From Bacillota bacterium (GTDB lineage: Bacteria; Bacillota; Clostridia; Tissierellales; Peptoniphilaceae), in NCBI GenBank assembly GCA_023442495.1, contig JAEZZB010000136.1, positions 1 to 18,514 of the forward strand: DNA of 18,514 nucleotides. The letters run 5' to 3'. Shown here in pieces: positions 1-6,337 of this stretch. A program made the position numbers and the translations under genes. The number at the start of each line of letters is the position of its first letter. Within the stretch, counting starts at the first letter, position 1. Under the pieces are notes generated by a model. That model made no database searches. It worked only from the letters and a program-made list of their open reading frames with translations, and was not told the origin of the DNA.

Positions 1-170
1 ACTCCCATAATCTTAGCTTCTTGAGATTTTGCTAATACAATCCCATTTCTCTCTTCTACTGAACCAGTTACAGCTATCGGTAATCCTCTCAATTCTGGAT
101 TTAATTTAGTTTCAATAGATGCATAACAATTATTCATATCAACATGTAGTATCTCTCTAAATGTTTTCAT
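1..170 (-). CDS. Y-family DNA polymerase (DinB/UmuC-like), 5' part only
   Basis: The leftward reading frame opens at an ATG at 170 and runs off the window edge, giving 56 readable residues. They begin MKTFREILHVDMNNCYASIE and continue with NPELRGLPIAV and ERNGIVLAKSQEAKIMGV. This matches the start of Y-family translesion polymerases: Asp11 in HVDM is the expected first catalytic metal ligand, Tyr16 sits at the steric-gate position, and NPELRG.P.AV plus the A.S.EAK..G segment are the usual next blocks. The ATG is preceded by GAGGAG at 175-180. The ERNGIVLAK wording resembles UmuC/UvrX-type enzymes more than housekeeping DinB, but the fragment is too short to settle the subfamily. It is divergent from an XRE/ImmA pair and shares its control region. 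Such enzymes copy past damaged bases with low fidelity and are normally kept repressed. Confidence 0.88.
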   Translation of the reverse strand, partial: MKTFREILHVDMNNCYASIETKLNPELRGLPIAVTGSVEERNGIVLAKSQEAKIMG

Positions 171-182
171 GATTCTCCTCTC

Positions 183-211
183 TTGACTTGAATGTAATTT
201 TACATTATTAT
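183..211 (+). promoter_or_regulatory. Probable sigma-A promoter for the xre-immA pair
   Basis: Read rightward, TTGACT (183-188) and TATTAT (206-211) are 17 bp apart, each one mismatch from consensus. The start would be near 218, leaving about a 100-nt leader before the ATG at 319. No comparable -35/-10 pair was seen closer to the gene. The -35 box lies only 13 bp from the polymerase start codon, so this promoter points toward the polymerase promoter and the two transcripts would overlap at their 5' ends. Confidence 0.68.
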
Positions 212-233
212 AAGTGCATAGAGTAACACTTAT
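210..233. promoter_or_regulatory. Putative operator 1 (dyad, overlaps xre -10 and start)
   Basis: A perfect inverted repeat, ATAAGTG-N10-CACTTAT, with 7-bp arms and a 10-bp centre. It overlaps the last bases of the rightward -10 box and the predicted start of xre-immA, a position suited to autorepression. It shares its half-site with the dyads at 242-265 and 274-297. The natural candidate ligand is the adjacent XRE protein (inference). Confidence 0.72.
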
Positions 234-241
234 TTAGAGTT

Positions 242-265
242 TTAGGTGTCGAATATGGCACTTAT
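242..265. promoter_or_regulatory. Putative operator 2 (dyad between the facing promoters)
   Basis: TTAGGTG-N10-CACTTAT, the same layout as the flanking dyads. The right half is identical to that of operator 1; the left half has one G/A change in the core and loses the outermost pairing. Its centre is 32 bp from the centres of both neighbours. It covers about +1 to +24 of the leftward polymerase transcript. Confidence 0.68.
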
Positions 266-271
266 AGTTTT

Positions 272-300
272 ATTATAGTGTCGTCGCTTACACTTGTCAA
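272..300 (-). promoter_or_regulatory. Consensus sigma-A promoter for the Y-family polymerase
   Basis: Read leftward, TTGACA (295-300) and TATAAT (272-277) are separated by exactly 17 bp, so both boxes match the consensus in all six positions. Transcription would start near 265 and give a leader of about 95 nt before the polymerase ATG. A promoter this strong on a mutagenic polymerase implies tight repression, and a dyad at 274-297 lies across its spacer and both boxes. Confidence 0.85.
274..297. promoter_or_regulatory. Putative operator 3 (dyad inside the polymerase promoter)
   Basis: TATAGTG-N10-CACTTGT, spanning from the -10 box to the -35 box of the leftward promoter, so a bound protein would block RNA polymerase directly. 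The right half also forms a second short palindrome, CACTTG-T-CAAGTG at 291-303, which adds an extra AAGTG half-site just upstream of xre. The core AGTG-N10-CACT is intact. Confidence 0.7.
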
Positions 301-318
301 GTGCTGAATGGAGAAAAT

Positions 319-690
319 ATGAATTTAAATGAAAAGCTTAGAATGCTTAGAAATCAAAAAAAATTAACACAGGAACAAGCAGCAAAAGAAATCGGAGTAA
401 GTACACGTACTTACAAAGCTTATGAATTGGGTGAGAGAAAACCTCAATCTCATAAAACATTTTTAAATATTTCACAATTTTACAATATTCCTATTGAGAT
501 TATTATGGATGATAATTTATCTATTGATAATAATAGTCATATAGATGACTCTAATCCTGATACATTATTAAAAGAAATGCTTGGATTATTTGCTGGTGGA
601 AAATTAAGTCTTGAAGATAAAAAAACTGTACTAGATACTCTAGAAGAAGCATACTATATAGCAAAAATGAAAGAAGAAAATAATGAATAG
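319..690 (+). CDS. XRE-family repressor, ImmR/DdrO-like
   Basis: A 123-residue protein with an XRE helix-turn-helix over about residues 3-60; LTQEQAAKEIGVSTRTYKAYELGERKP is split between the two DNA-binding helices and the turn after them. A short acidic linker (65-80) leads to a C-terminal helical part, LLKEMLGLFAGGKLSLEDKK and on to about 118, of the kind found in XRE regulators encoded beside ImmA/IrrE proteases. I start it at ATG 319 because GGAG at 310-313 sits 5 nt upstream; the longer GTG start at 301 has no such site. Its last 8 bases overlap the metallopeptidase gene. By analogy with ImmR and DdrO it would bind the three nearby dyads and be inactivated by cleavage in the C-terminal helices. 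The target sites and the cleavage are inference. Confidence 0.87.
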   Translation: MNLNEKLRMLRNQKKLTQEQAAKEIGVSTRTYKAYELGERKPQSHKTFLNISQFYNIPIEIIMDDNLSIDNNSHIDDSNPDTLLKEMLGLFAGGKLSLEDKKTVLDTLEEAYYIAKMKEENNE

Positions 691-1198
691 ATATGATGAA
701 ATAGAAATTCTAGCAAATGATTTAATAAAAAAATATGATACAAGAAATCCAATAAAAATACTTAAAAATCGTGGTGTTGTTGTCATGCCATTTAAGGGAA
801 ATACCAAACTTCTAGGAATGTATACAATAATAGAAAATACTAGATTTGTCTTTTTCAATCCAAATATTTCAGAAGAAATGAAAAATATGGTATTTGCACA
901 CGAACTAGCTCATGATGTACTACATAGTGAAGAAGCAAAGACTAGGCATTTGCACGAATTTGAACTTTTTAATATTGAAACCAAGCTTGAAACTGAAGCC
1001 AATCTATTTGCATCACATCTATTATTAGATGAAAATGAAATCAGAGAACTTGCAAATCTTGATTATACATATGATCAAATCGCTTCCTGTTTAAATGTAA
1101 ATGTAAACTTATTATTATTTAAGATTTCTGAAATTAATAGAAAACATTTTAAATATAATATTAATATAAAAGCTAGTAATGATTATTTGAGTAAATGA
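683..1198 (+). CDS. ImmA/IrrE-family zinc metallopeptidase
   Basis: A 171-residue soluble protein with the gluzincin-like motif HELAH at residues 73-77 (two zinc-binding histidines, catalytic Glu74) in VFAHELAHDVLH. The family's second motif, ETEANLFASHLLL at 103-115, follows, where Glu105 is the likely third zinc ligand. Length and order match ImmA/IrrE (Peptidase_M78) proteins, which cut partner XRE repressors after DNA damage or another signal. The start overlaps the XRE gene by 8 bp, with only a weak AAAGAAG upstream, so translation is probably coupled. IrrE of Deinococcus carries an extra GAF-like C-terminal sensor domain; this protein lacks it and resembles the shorter ImmA. What activates it cannot be read from the sequence. 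Confidence 0.9.
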   Translation: MNRYDEIEILANDLIKKYDTRNPIKILKNRGVVVMPFKGNTKLLGMYTIIENTRFVFFNPNISEEMKNMVFAHELAHDVLHSEEAKTRHLHEFELFNIETKLETEANLFASHLLLDENEIRELANLDYTYDQIASCLNVNVNLLLFKISEINRKHFKYNINIKASNDYLSK

Positions 1199-1232
1199 AA
1201 ATAATACTTTCAAAATATGGTAGAACTAAAAA

Positions 1233-1277
1233 AATGTTTCACCATATTTTTATTTTTACTTAATATGGTGAAACATT
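1233..1277. terminator. Bidirectional terminator between immA and the heptad gene
   Basis: Perfect 16-bp inverted repeat (1233-1248 and 1262-1277, arm AATGTTTCACCATATT) with a 13-nt loop. Leftward it is followed by a run of seven T, a good intrinsic terminator for the leftward heptad-repeat gene. Rightward the downstream stretch is T-rich but interrupted, so it is a weaker terminator for immA. Confidence 0.82.
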
Positions 1278-1335
1278 ATTATATTATTTTATATTTTATA
1301 AATATTTAAGAAATCTAATGTCTTTCTACAAAAAC

Positions 1336-3741
1336 TTAATCCCAGAAAATTATTATATCCCAAAGTTTTTCCCAGAAAGTGAGTTTTTCTGTTTCAATCG
1401 GATCTTCATCTTCTCTTATAACTGTAACGGAATCAGAAAGATATACAAATTGTACTAATGAGATATTTGTATTTTTTTTGCTAACGAAGCTTTCTAATTT
1501 GAATCCATCTTTTAAGAAAGCACTCATCGTTTCTTCAATTTTATCTTCCATTAATTGTGTCATACCTTGTGTTTTATTTTTAAGTATATTTGCACCTTCT
1601 GACAGTTTATTTACCCCTTCAGAAAATTGACCTACACCATCACTAAACATTCCAAAACCATTACGATATTCATCTAGACCATTTGCTAAGGCATCTGCAC
1701 CACTTGCGATTTCTAATTGTCCATTGGATATTTTTGAATAGTTGAAAACCAAATTATCCATGCCATCTTTTAATTGTGACACTTGAGAAAACTCATCTCC
1801 AAAGTTTAATTTAGACACTATAGTACCTAAACCTTTTGAAATCTCAACCATTCCATCTGAAATTCTTATGCCACCTTTAACCAGGGTTGACCCATTCTTT
1901 GATAATTTATTAAGCCCATTATCTATTTGCTTACTTGCTGGAAGTAATTGATTATTTATTCCGTTAACTAGTTCTTTTGTACCATTTGTGTATTGAACAA
2001 GCCCATTGTGGAATTTTTCGTATTGTTTACCAAAACTAGATATTTCAACTATTGCTTTATATGCGTCTTCCGGATTGTAATTTTCTAAAGCATCTTTAAG
2101 TGGTTTTAGTTTCTCATTAATTTCTTTATTATATTCTTCGATATATTTTACTAATTCATCTAATTTCCCTTCATTATCTGTGTATAAACTAATTAATTCG
2201 ATAACTCTATTTAATTCTTGTTTCGCTTGAGTTAAATAATCATTAGCTTTCTTAATATACTCTATTAATTTCACTACATCTGGATTTGTTGAATCTTCTA
2301 TTCCTAAATCTGATAATATCTTGTTTAAATCTAAATATTCTTGTGCTTTTTCAATAGTAGATATGCTACCCTCCAAAATTTCTTTTGACTTTTTAAGTGC
2401 AACCAGTACATCTTCTGAAGTTAATTGTTCTATTTTTTCTTTTACATCATCCCAAAATTTTACAATTTTATCAATTATCGGTTCTAGTTTTTTTAAATCT
2501 TCTAGTGTAATTTTATCTGATAAATCTATTTCATTTAAAATTGACAGTACATCAAGTATCTGTTTAGAACCATCTACTAATTGATCGCCTGCTTCAATTA
2601 ATTGTTTAGATTGATTACCCATGGTTTTGATGCCATCAGTAAATTGTAAATGACCATTGTAAATATGTGTTACACCATTAGTATATTCTTTGATTCCATT
2701 TGTGTATTTAATCATGCCATCTTTAAGTTGATCATTTCCATCTTTAATTTGGATAAGTCCTGATTTTAAATCGTTCATTCCACCTGATAATTGTGATAGT
2801 TGACTTACCAATTGATCTATACCACCTGAATATTGTTTTAGACCGTTTTCAAATTGTTTAGATCCATTTGCTAATTCTCTTTGACCATCTGCAAATTGAT
2901 GAATTCCACTATTTATACTTCCAAGAGAATTAAATAGTAAATTCGCGTTGTCTTTAAGAGATAATGCACCAAAATTTAAATCTTTTGTTCCATCTCCAAG
3001 CATTGCAATTGCATCTTCTAATTGAGAAATTTGTCCTGTAAATTTTCCCATATCTGGTAGATCAAAATCCATATTAAATGGAATTGCTGAAAATGTGAAA
3101 GGTTGCATTTCAAAACTTGTCGCATCAGTTATAATATTAAATTTTAATTCTTTTTCTGGTAAAATAGCATAATTAAGTATTTGAATACTACCATTATATG
3201 CAAGTGTTGCACCTTCGCATTTTTCAACTACCGCCTTTTTAGAATCAATATTTATAGATAATTGTCCTAAATAGTATTTTGAGTAAATAGGATTTGCTTT
3301 TTTATTAGGATAAATATGTCCTTTAATTTCAATCTCACCCTTTTTACCTGCGATATTATTTACACTTATTTCTTCTCCCTTTTGATAATATTTAATTTCG
3401 ATTATCCAAGGAAGTTCTACATTGGGATTATCTCCTTGATAAAAGAATTTTCCTTTATTTCCCACTACTTTTATTTCATCATTGTTAACTTTAATTTCAT
3501 TTTCATTTGTCAAATTAGTTACATGCTCATATTTACCATAATCTAAAATGGATGTGTCCTTATCTAAATTAAATGAATTTACTACATAGGTTCCTTTAAT
3601 AGAACCATCAACATTCGTTGATATATAGACTATTTCCTCTTTATTTGTATTATTTGCAAATACATTTAGCGGAAATGAAAATAACAAAAGTAAAGCCAGT
3701 ACCAAAGAAAATATCTTTGAAACTATATTTTTTGTTTTCAT
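1336..3741 (-). CDS. Secreted Gly-heptad repeat protein paired with MMPL transporter
   Basis: An 801-residue exported protein. Start chosen at ATG 3741, with AAGGAG 8-10 nt upstream; 15 residues further upstream there is another possible ATG without a good site. Residues 1-29 form a signal peptide (hydrophobic core 8-22, likely cut after VFA29). Residues about 35-230 look like a beta-rich domain. From about 272 to 400 and again from 570 to 720 the chain is mostly heptads with Gly or Asn-Gly every seven residues and Leu/Phe/Tyr in the middle (GSKQFEN, GLKQYSG, GNDQLKD, GVGQFSE), the pattern also seen in YhgE/Pip proteins. Residues 401-565 are Lys/Glu/Leu-rich and probably coiled coil. The chain ends in the aromatic tail TFWEKLWDIIIFWD. 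It lies 4 bp after the MMPL gene, so joint export or envelope work is likely; its substrate is unknown. Confidence 0.8.
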   Translation of the reverse strand: MKTKNIVSKIFSLVLALLLLFSFPLNVFANNTNKEEIVYISTNVDGSIKGTYVVNSFNLDKDTSILDYGKYEHVTNLTNENEIKVNNDEIKVVGNKGKFFYQGDNPNVELPWIIEIKYYQKGEEISVNNIAGKKGEIEIKGHIYPNKKANPIYSKYYLGQLSINIDSKKAVVEKCEGATLAYNGSIQILNYAILPEKELKFNIITDATSFEMQPFTFSAIPFNMDFDLPDMGKFTGQISQLEDAIAMLGDGTKDLNFGALSLKDNANLLFNSLGSINSGIHQFADGQRELANGSKQFENGLKQYSGGIDQLVSQLSQLSGGMNDLKSGLIQIKDGNDQLKDGMIKYTNGIKEYTNGVTHIYNGHLQFTDGIKTMGNQSKQLIEAGDQLVDGSKQILDVLSILNEIDLSDKITLEDLKKLEPIIDKIVKFWDDVKEKIEQLTSEDVLVALKKSKEILEGSISTIEKAQEYLDLNKILSDLGIEDSTNPDVVKLIEYIKKANDYLTQAKQELNRVIELISLYTDNEGKLDELVKYIEEYNKEINEKLKPLKDALENYNPEDAYKAIVEISSFGKQYEKFHNGLVQYTNGTKELVNGINNQLLPASKQIDNGLNKLSKNGSTLVKGGIRISDGMVEISKGLGTIVSKLNFGDEFSQVSQLKDGMDNLVFNYSKISNGQLEIASGADALANGLDEYRNGFGMFSDGVGQFSEGVNKLSEGANILKNKTQGMTQLMEDKIEETMSAFLKDGFKLESFVSKKNTNISLVQFVYLSDSVTVIREDEDPIETEKLTFWEKLWDIIIFWD

Positions 3742-3745
3742 ATCT

Positions 3746-5794
3746 CTACTCCTTTTTAAAATTTGGTTTATACATTGTTTTTTCAATCAATCCATCAAAT
3801 AAATATATTAGTGCTGGTAATAGCACAACTACTAATACAAATGATAGGAATGCTCCTCTACCAAGTACCGTACCAAGCTCTGAAACTAAGGTAATTGAGG
3901 ATATTATTGAAAGTAATACCCCTGCAACGGTTAGTATAAGAGCCGGCGCCATAAGTGAACCATACACTTTGCCACCCGTTTCAATTAAAGCTTCTTTCTT
4001 ACTCATTTTTTTTCTAATCTCTAGATAATTATTTGTATAAAGTATCGCGTAATCTACAGTTGCTCCAAGCTGTATAGATGAAATTACAAGATAACCTATA
4101 AAGCTTAGATTTGTACTTGTAAAATATGGAATTGATAAATTTATCCAAATCGATGCTTTTATGGTAAATACTAAAATTATTGGCAATAACAATGATTTGA
4201 GATTAAATAATATTACAAGTGCTATTGAAAATATAGCAAGCAAATTAACGACTTTATTATCTTTTTGTATAATTCGCGACAATTCTTCCATTGAAACAGA
4301 TTCGCCTAAAAGTTCATATTCTTTATAATATTTAGAAATAGTTTGGTTTAGATATTTTACAAATTCAAAAGTTACTTCACCTTCAGATTTTGTATTCGTA
4401 TTTAATACTATTCTTGAATATTTTTCACTTAAAAGTGAACTAATTTCATAAGATGGTGTAACTTCTACTGGAATTTCCTTTCCGACTTGTTCGGTATATG
4501 ATTGAACATAAGTTACATATGGACTAGTTTTTAGCTCATTTATCATATTATTTTCTTTTACTAAATCTCCTCTTGGAACAAGTATAACCACTTGTAAATT
4601 TTGTCCAAATGTAGTTTGAATAAATTCTTCATCTAAACTTTCTTTTGTTCCAGCTTGATATGCTCCCATACCATATGTAAATTCATTTCTTGATTGTCCC
4701 ACAAAAGCGATAGGAATGATTAGTACAATAACAAATATCAGTTTTCTATATTTAACTATAAATTTAGAAATCGGTTTGAATTTTGGTAAAAAATCTTTAT
4801 GTCTTGTTTTGTTAATTACTTTCATTGATAATTTAATTAAAACAGGTAAGAATAGTATTACTGAGATTAAACTAAATACTATACCTTTTGCAAGCACTAA
4901 TCCCAAGTCCTTACCTAATCCAAATCGCATAAATATCAATGCCAAAAATCCAAACACTGTTGTAAGCGCTGAAGAAACTATTGCTGATGCTGAATTTTTA
5001 ATAGATTTCTTTAATGCCTCATCTTCATCTTCAATCAATGTCTTTTGATGCTGGAATTCATGCATCAAAAATATTGCATAGTCCATTGAAACTGCTAATT
5101 GTAAAATAGCTGTAATAGCTTGAGTAATAAATGAAACTTCTTTTAGGAAGACATTTGTACCCATGTTTAAGATTACTGCTACAACAATTGATATAAGAAG
5201 TAAGAATGGCTCTATCCAAGAACTTACAGATAAAACTAATATTAACAATGCTGCCGGAACGGCAAAAATAGTTATTTGTGTAACTTCATTACTTACAGAA
5301 TTTTGTGCTGCAGTCTCCTCAACTAAAGCTCCACCATAAGCTGTTTCTTTTGGCAATATCGATTTAATTTCATCTAAGGCAATCTTTGAATTTGATGATA
5401 CAACTGCAACATCTAAAAGTGCATTACCAGATTTGTAATACATATTTTTTAGATTTTCATCTACTAATTCCATAGGAGTGTATGGATTTTCCGTAGTGTC
5501 AAGCCAAAGAACTAATTTTACATCATTTAATTCTTCAAGTTTTTCCTTATATTCTAGTACTTCAGGTACAGTTTTATCCTTTAGTACTATTCTCAAATTA
5601 GGAAGTGGCTCTTTAAACTCTTCTTGCATTTTTTTTAATGCAAGTATAGTTTTTGAATCATTTGGCAGATATCCCTGTATGGAATAATTAATTTTAACGC
5701 CTGTAGTCATAATTCCAGTTAGGATAGTAAGTACCATAAATACTATTAATATTAATTTATAATGTCTTATTATAAAATCTGATACCTTCTTCAT
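3746..5794 (-). CDS. MMPL/RND-superfamily membrane transporter
   Basis: A 682-residue membrane protein with the duplicated RND plan. There is one membrane segment near 13-32, an outside loop of about 140 residues, then five segments (174-320). After a cytoplasmic linker come a second segment at 350-366, a second outside loop and five more segments to about 670. The matching fourth segments carry VSMDYAIFLMHEF (Asp238) and ATVDYAILYTNNY (Asp581), the conserved Asp-Tyr pair linked to proton coupling in MMPL proteins. At this length it is like small Firmicutes MMPL transporters rather than 1000-residue efflux RND pumps. Start at 5794 (MKKVSDF) is preferred to one six codons upstream, since family proteins begin near the first membrane segment; neither has a strong ribosome site. 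The heptad protein follows 4 bp later and is its likely partner. Cargo (lipid, peptide or drug) cannot be told. Confidence 0.87.
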   Translation of the reverse strand: MKKVSDFIIRHYKLILIVFMVLTILTGIMTTGVKINYSIQGYLPNDSKTILALKKMQEEFKEPLPNLRIVLKDKTVPEVLEYKEKLEELNDVKLVLWLDTTENPYTPMELVDENLKNMYYKSGNALLDVAVVSSNSKIALDEIKSILPKETAYGGALVEETAAQNSVSNEVTQITIFAVPAALLILVLSVSSWIEPFLLLISIVVAVILNMGTNVFLKEVSFITQAITAILQLAVSMDYAIFLMHEFQHQKTLIEDEDEALKKSIKNSASAIVSSALTTVFGFLALIFMRFGLGKDLGLVLAKGIVFSLISVILFLPVLIKLSMKVINKTRHKDFLPKFKPISKFIVKYRKLIFVIVLIIPIAFVGQSRNEFTYGMGAYQAGTKESLDEEFIQTTFGQNLQVVILVPRGDLVKENNMINELKTSPYVTYVQSYTEQVGKEIPVEVTPSYEISSLLSEKYSRIVLNTNTKSEGEVTFEFVKYLNQTISKYYKEYELLGESVSMEELSRIIQKDNKVVNLLAIFSIALVILFNLKSLLLPIILVFTIKASIWINLSIPYFTSTNLSFIGYLVISSIQLGATVDYAILYTNNYLEIRKKMSKKEALIETGGKVYGSLMAPALILTVAGVLLSIISSITLVSELGTVLGRGAFLSFVLVVVLLPALIYLFDGLIEKTMYKPNFKKE

Positions 5795-5839
5795 TTTATA
5801 ACCCGATTCCATTTAATTTTATGTTATTTTATCAAATAT

Positions 5840-5868
5840 ATTATACCCTTTTACTATAGAAATTATGT
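5840..5868 (-). promoter_or_regulatory. Probable promoter of the MMPL-heptad operon
   Basis: Read leftward, a perfect -10 TATAAT lies at 5840-5845. The box 17 bp upstream is poor (ACATAA at 5863-5868); a better TTGAAC at 5867-5872 is 21 bp away, too far for normal spacing. It lies just downstream of the hup terminator, so the pair is probably its own transcription unit. Confidence 0.5.
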
Positions 5869-5884
5869 TCAAAATAAAAAAAAA

Positions 5885-5907
5885 CGGTTAAGAATAATTC
5901 TTAACCG
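5885..5907 (-). terminator. Intrinsic terminator of hup
   Basis: Perfect 11-bp inverted repeat CGGTTAAGAAT / ATTCTTAACCG around a single base (in practice a 9-bp stem with a small loop). In the leftward direction it is followed directly by a run of nine T. It lies 14 bp after the hup stop codon. Confidence 0.9.
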
Positions 5908-5921
5908 CATGGATGTGCTTA

Positions 5922-6200
5922 TTAGTTATTAACAGCTTCTTTTAATGTTTTACCAGCTTTGAATACTGGAGCTTTTGAAGCAGGTATATGAATAACTTCT
6001 TCAGGATTTCTTGGATTTCTTCCTTCTCTTGCTTTTCTTTCTCTAACTTCAAATGTACCAAAACCAACTAATTGTACTTTGCCGCCACTAACTAAAGCTT
6101 CTTTTACAGAATCTAATAATGCATCTAAAGCTTTTGTTGAATCAACTTTTGTTAATCCGCTTTTTGCAGCTATTTGTGCTACTAAATCTGATTTGTTCAT
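5922..6200 (-). CDS. hup: HU family DNA-binding protein
   Basis: A 92-residue bacterial HU. The N-terminal helices MNKSDLVAQIAAKSGLTK and the body VQLVGFGTFEVRERKAREG are followed by the flexible arm RNPRNPEEVIHIPASKAPVFKAGK, with the conserved Arg-Asn-Pro at the arm tip that wedges into DNA. It would act as a dimer that bends and compacts the nucleoid. AGGAGG sits 7 nt upstream of the ATG. It has its own extended -10 promoter and strong terminator, fitting high constitutive expression. The leader begins with a small dyad, CAGTT-N5-AACTG at 6219-6233, which could protect the mRNA 5' end. It sits downstream of the foldase gene. Confidence 0.97.
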   Translation of the reverse strand: MNKSDLVAQIAAKSGLTKVDSTKALDALLDSVKEALVSGGKVQLVGFGTFEVRERKAREGRNPRNPEEVIHIPASKAPVFKAGKTLKEAVNN

Positions 6201-6240
6201 AAATTCCTCCTAAAATTTCAGTTAAATAAACTGTATTTTC

Positions 6241-6268
6241 ATTATAACATAAATTACTAGTAATTCAA
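6241..6268 (-). promoter_or_regulatory. Promoter of hup
   Basis: Read leftward, TTGAAT (6263-6268), a 16-bp spacer and TATAAT (6241-6246), with TG one base before the -10 (extended -10). Transcription would start near 6234, giving about a 34-nt leader that carries a short dyad. This separates hup from the upstream operon, after which no good terminator was seen. Confidence 0.78.
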
Positions 6269-6337
6269 GCATTTATCGTTGTTTTAACCTTGATATAAAT
6301 TATTTATCATAATTTATTAATATTTTTTGTCAATGTT

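Noticed and set aside
1..1198. The XRE-ImmA pair as part of an integrated element such as ICEBs1.
   Set aside because: No integrase, relaxase or attachment repeat is visible and the right side returns at once to ordinary genes. It cannot be excluded for the left side, which is cut off.
2321..2584. Rightward open frame opposite the heptad-repeat gene, and similar frames opposite the MMPL, mfd, prs and glmU genes.
   Set aside because: Ser/Phe-rich antisense shadows without ribosome sites; the leftward genes are well supported.
1336..3741. The repeated Gly heptads at DNA level, considered as a tandem DNA repeat or CRISPR-like array.
   Set aside because: The units are conserved as protein heptads, not as identical DNA, and there are no regular spacers.
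6295..6317. Nine-bp inverted repeat after the foldase gene, a possible terminator.
   Set aside because: The stem is A/T only and no T run follows in the leftward direction.
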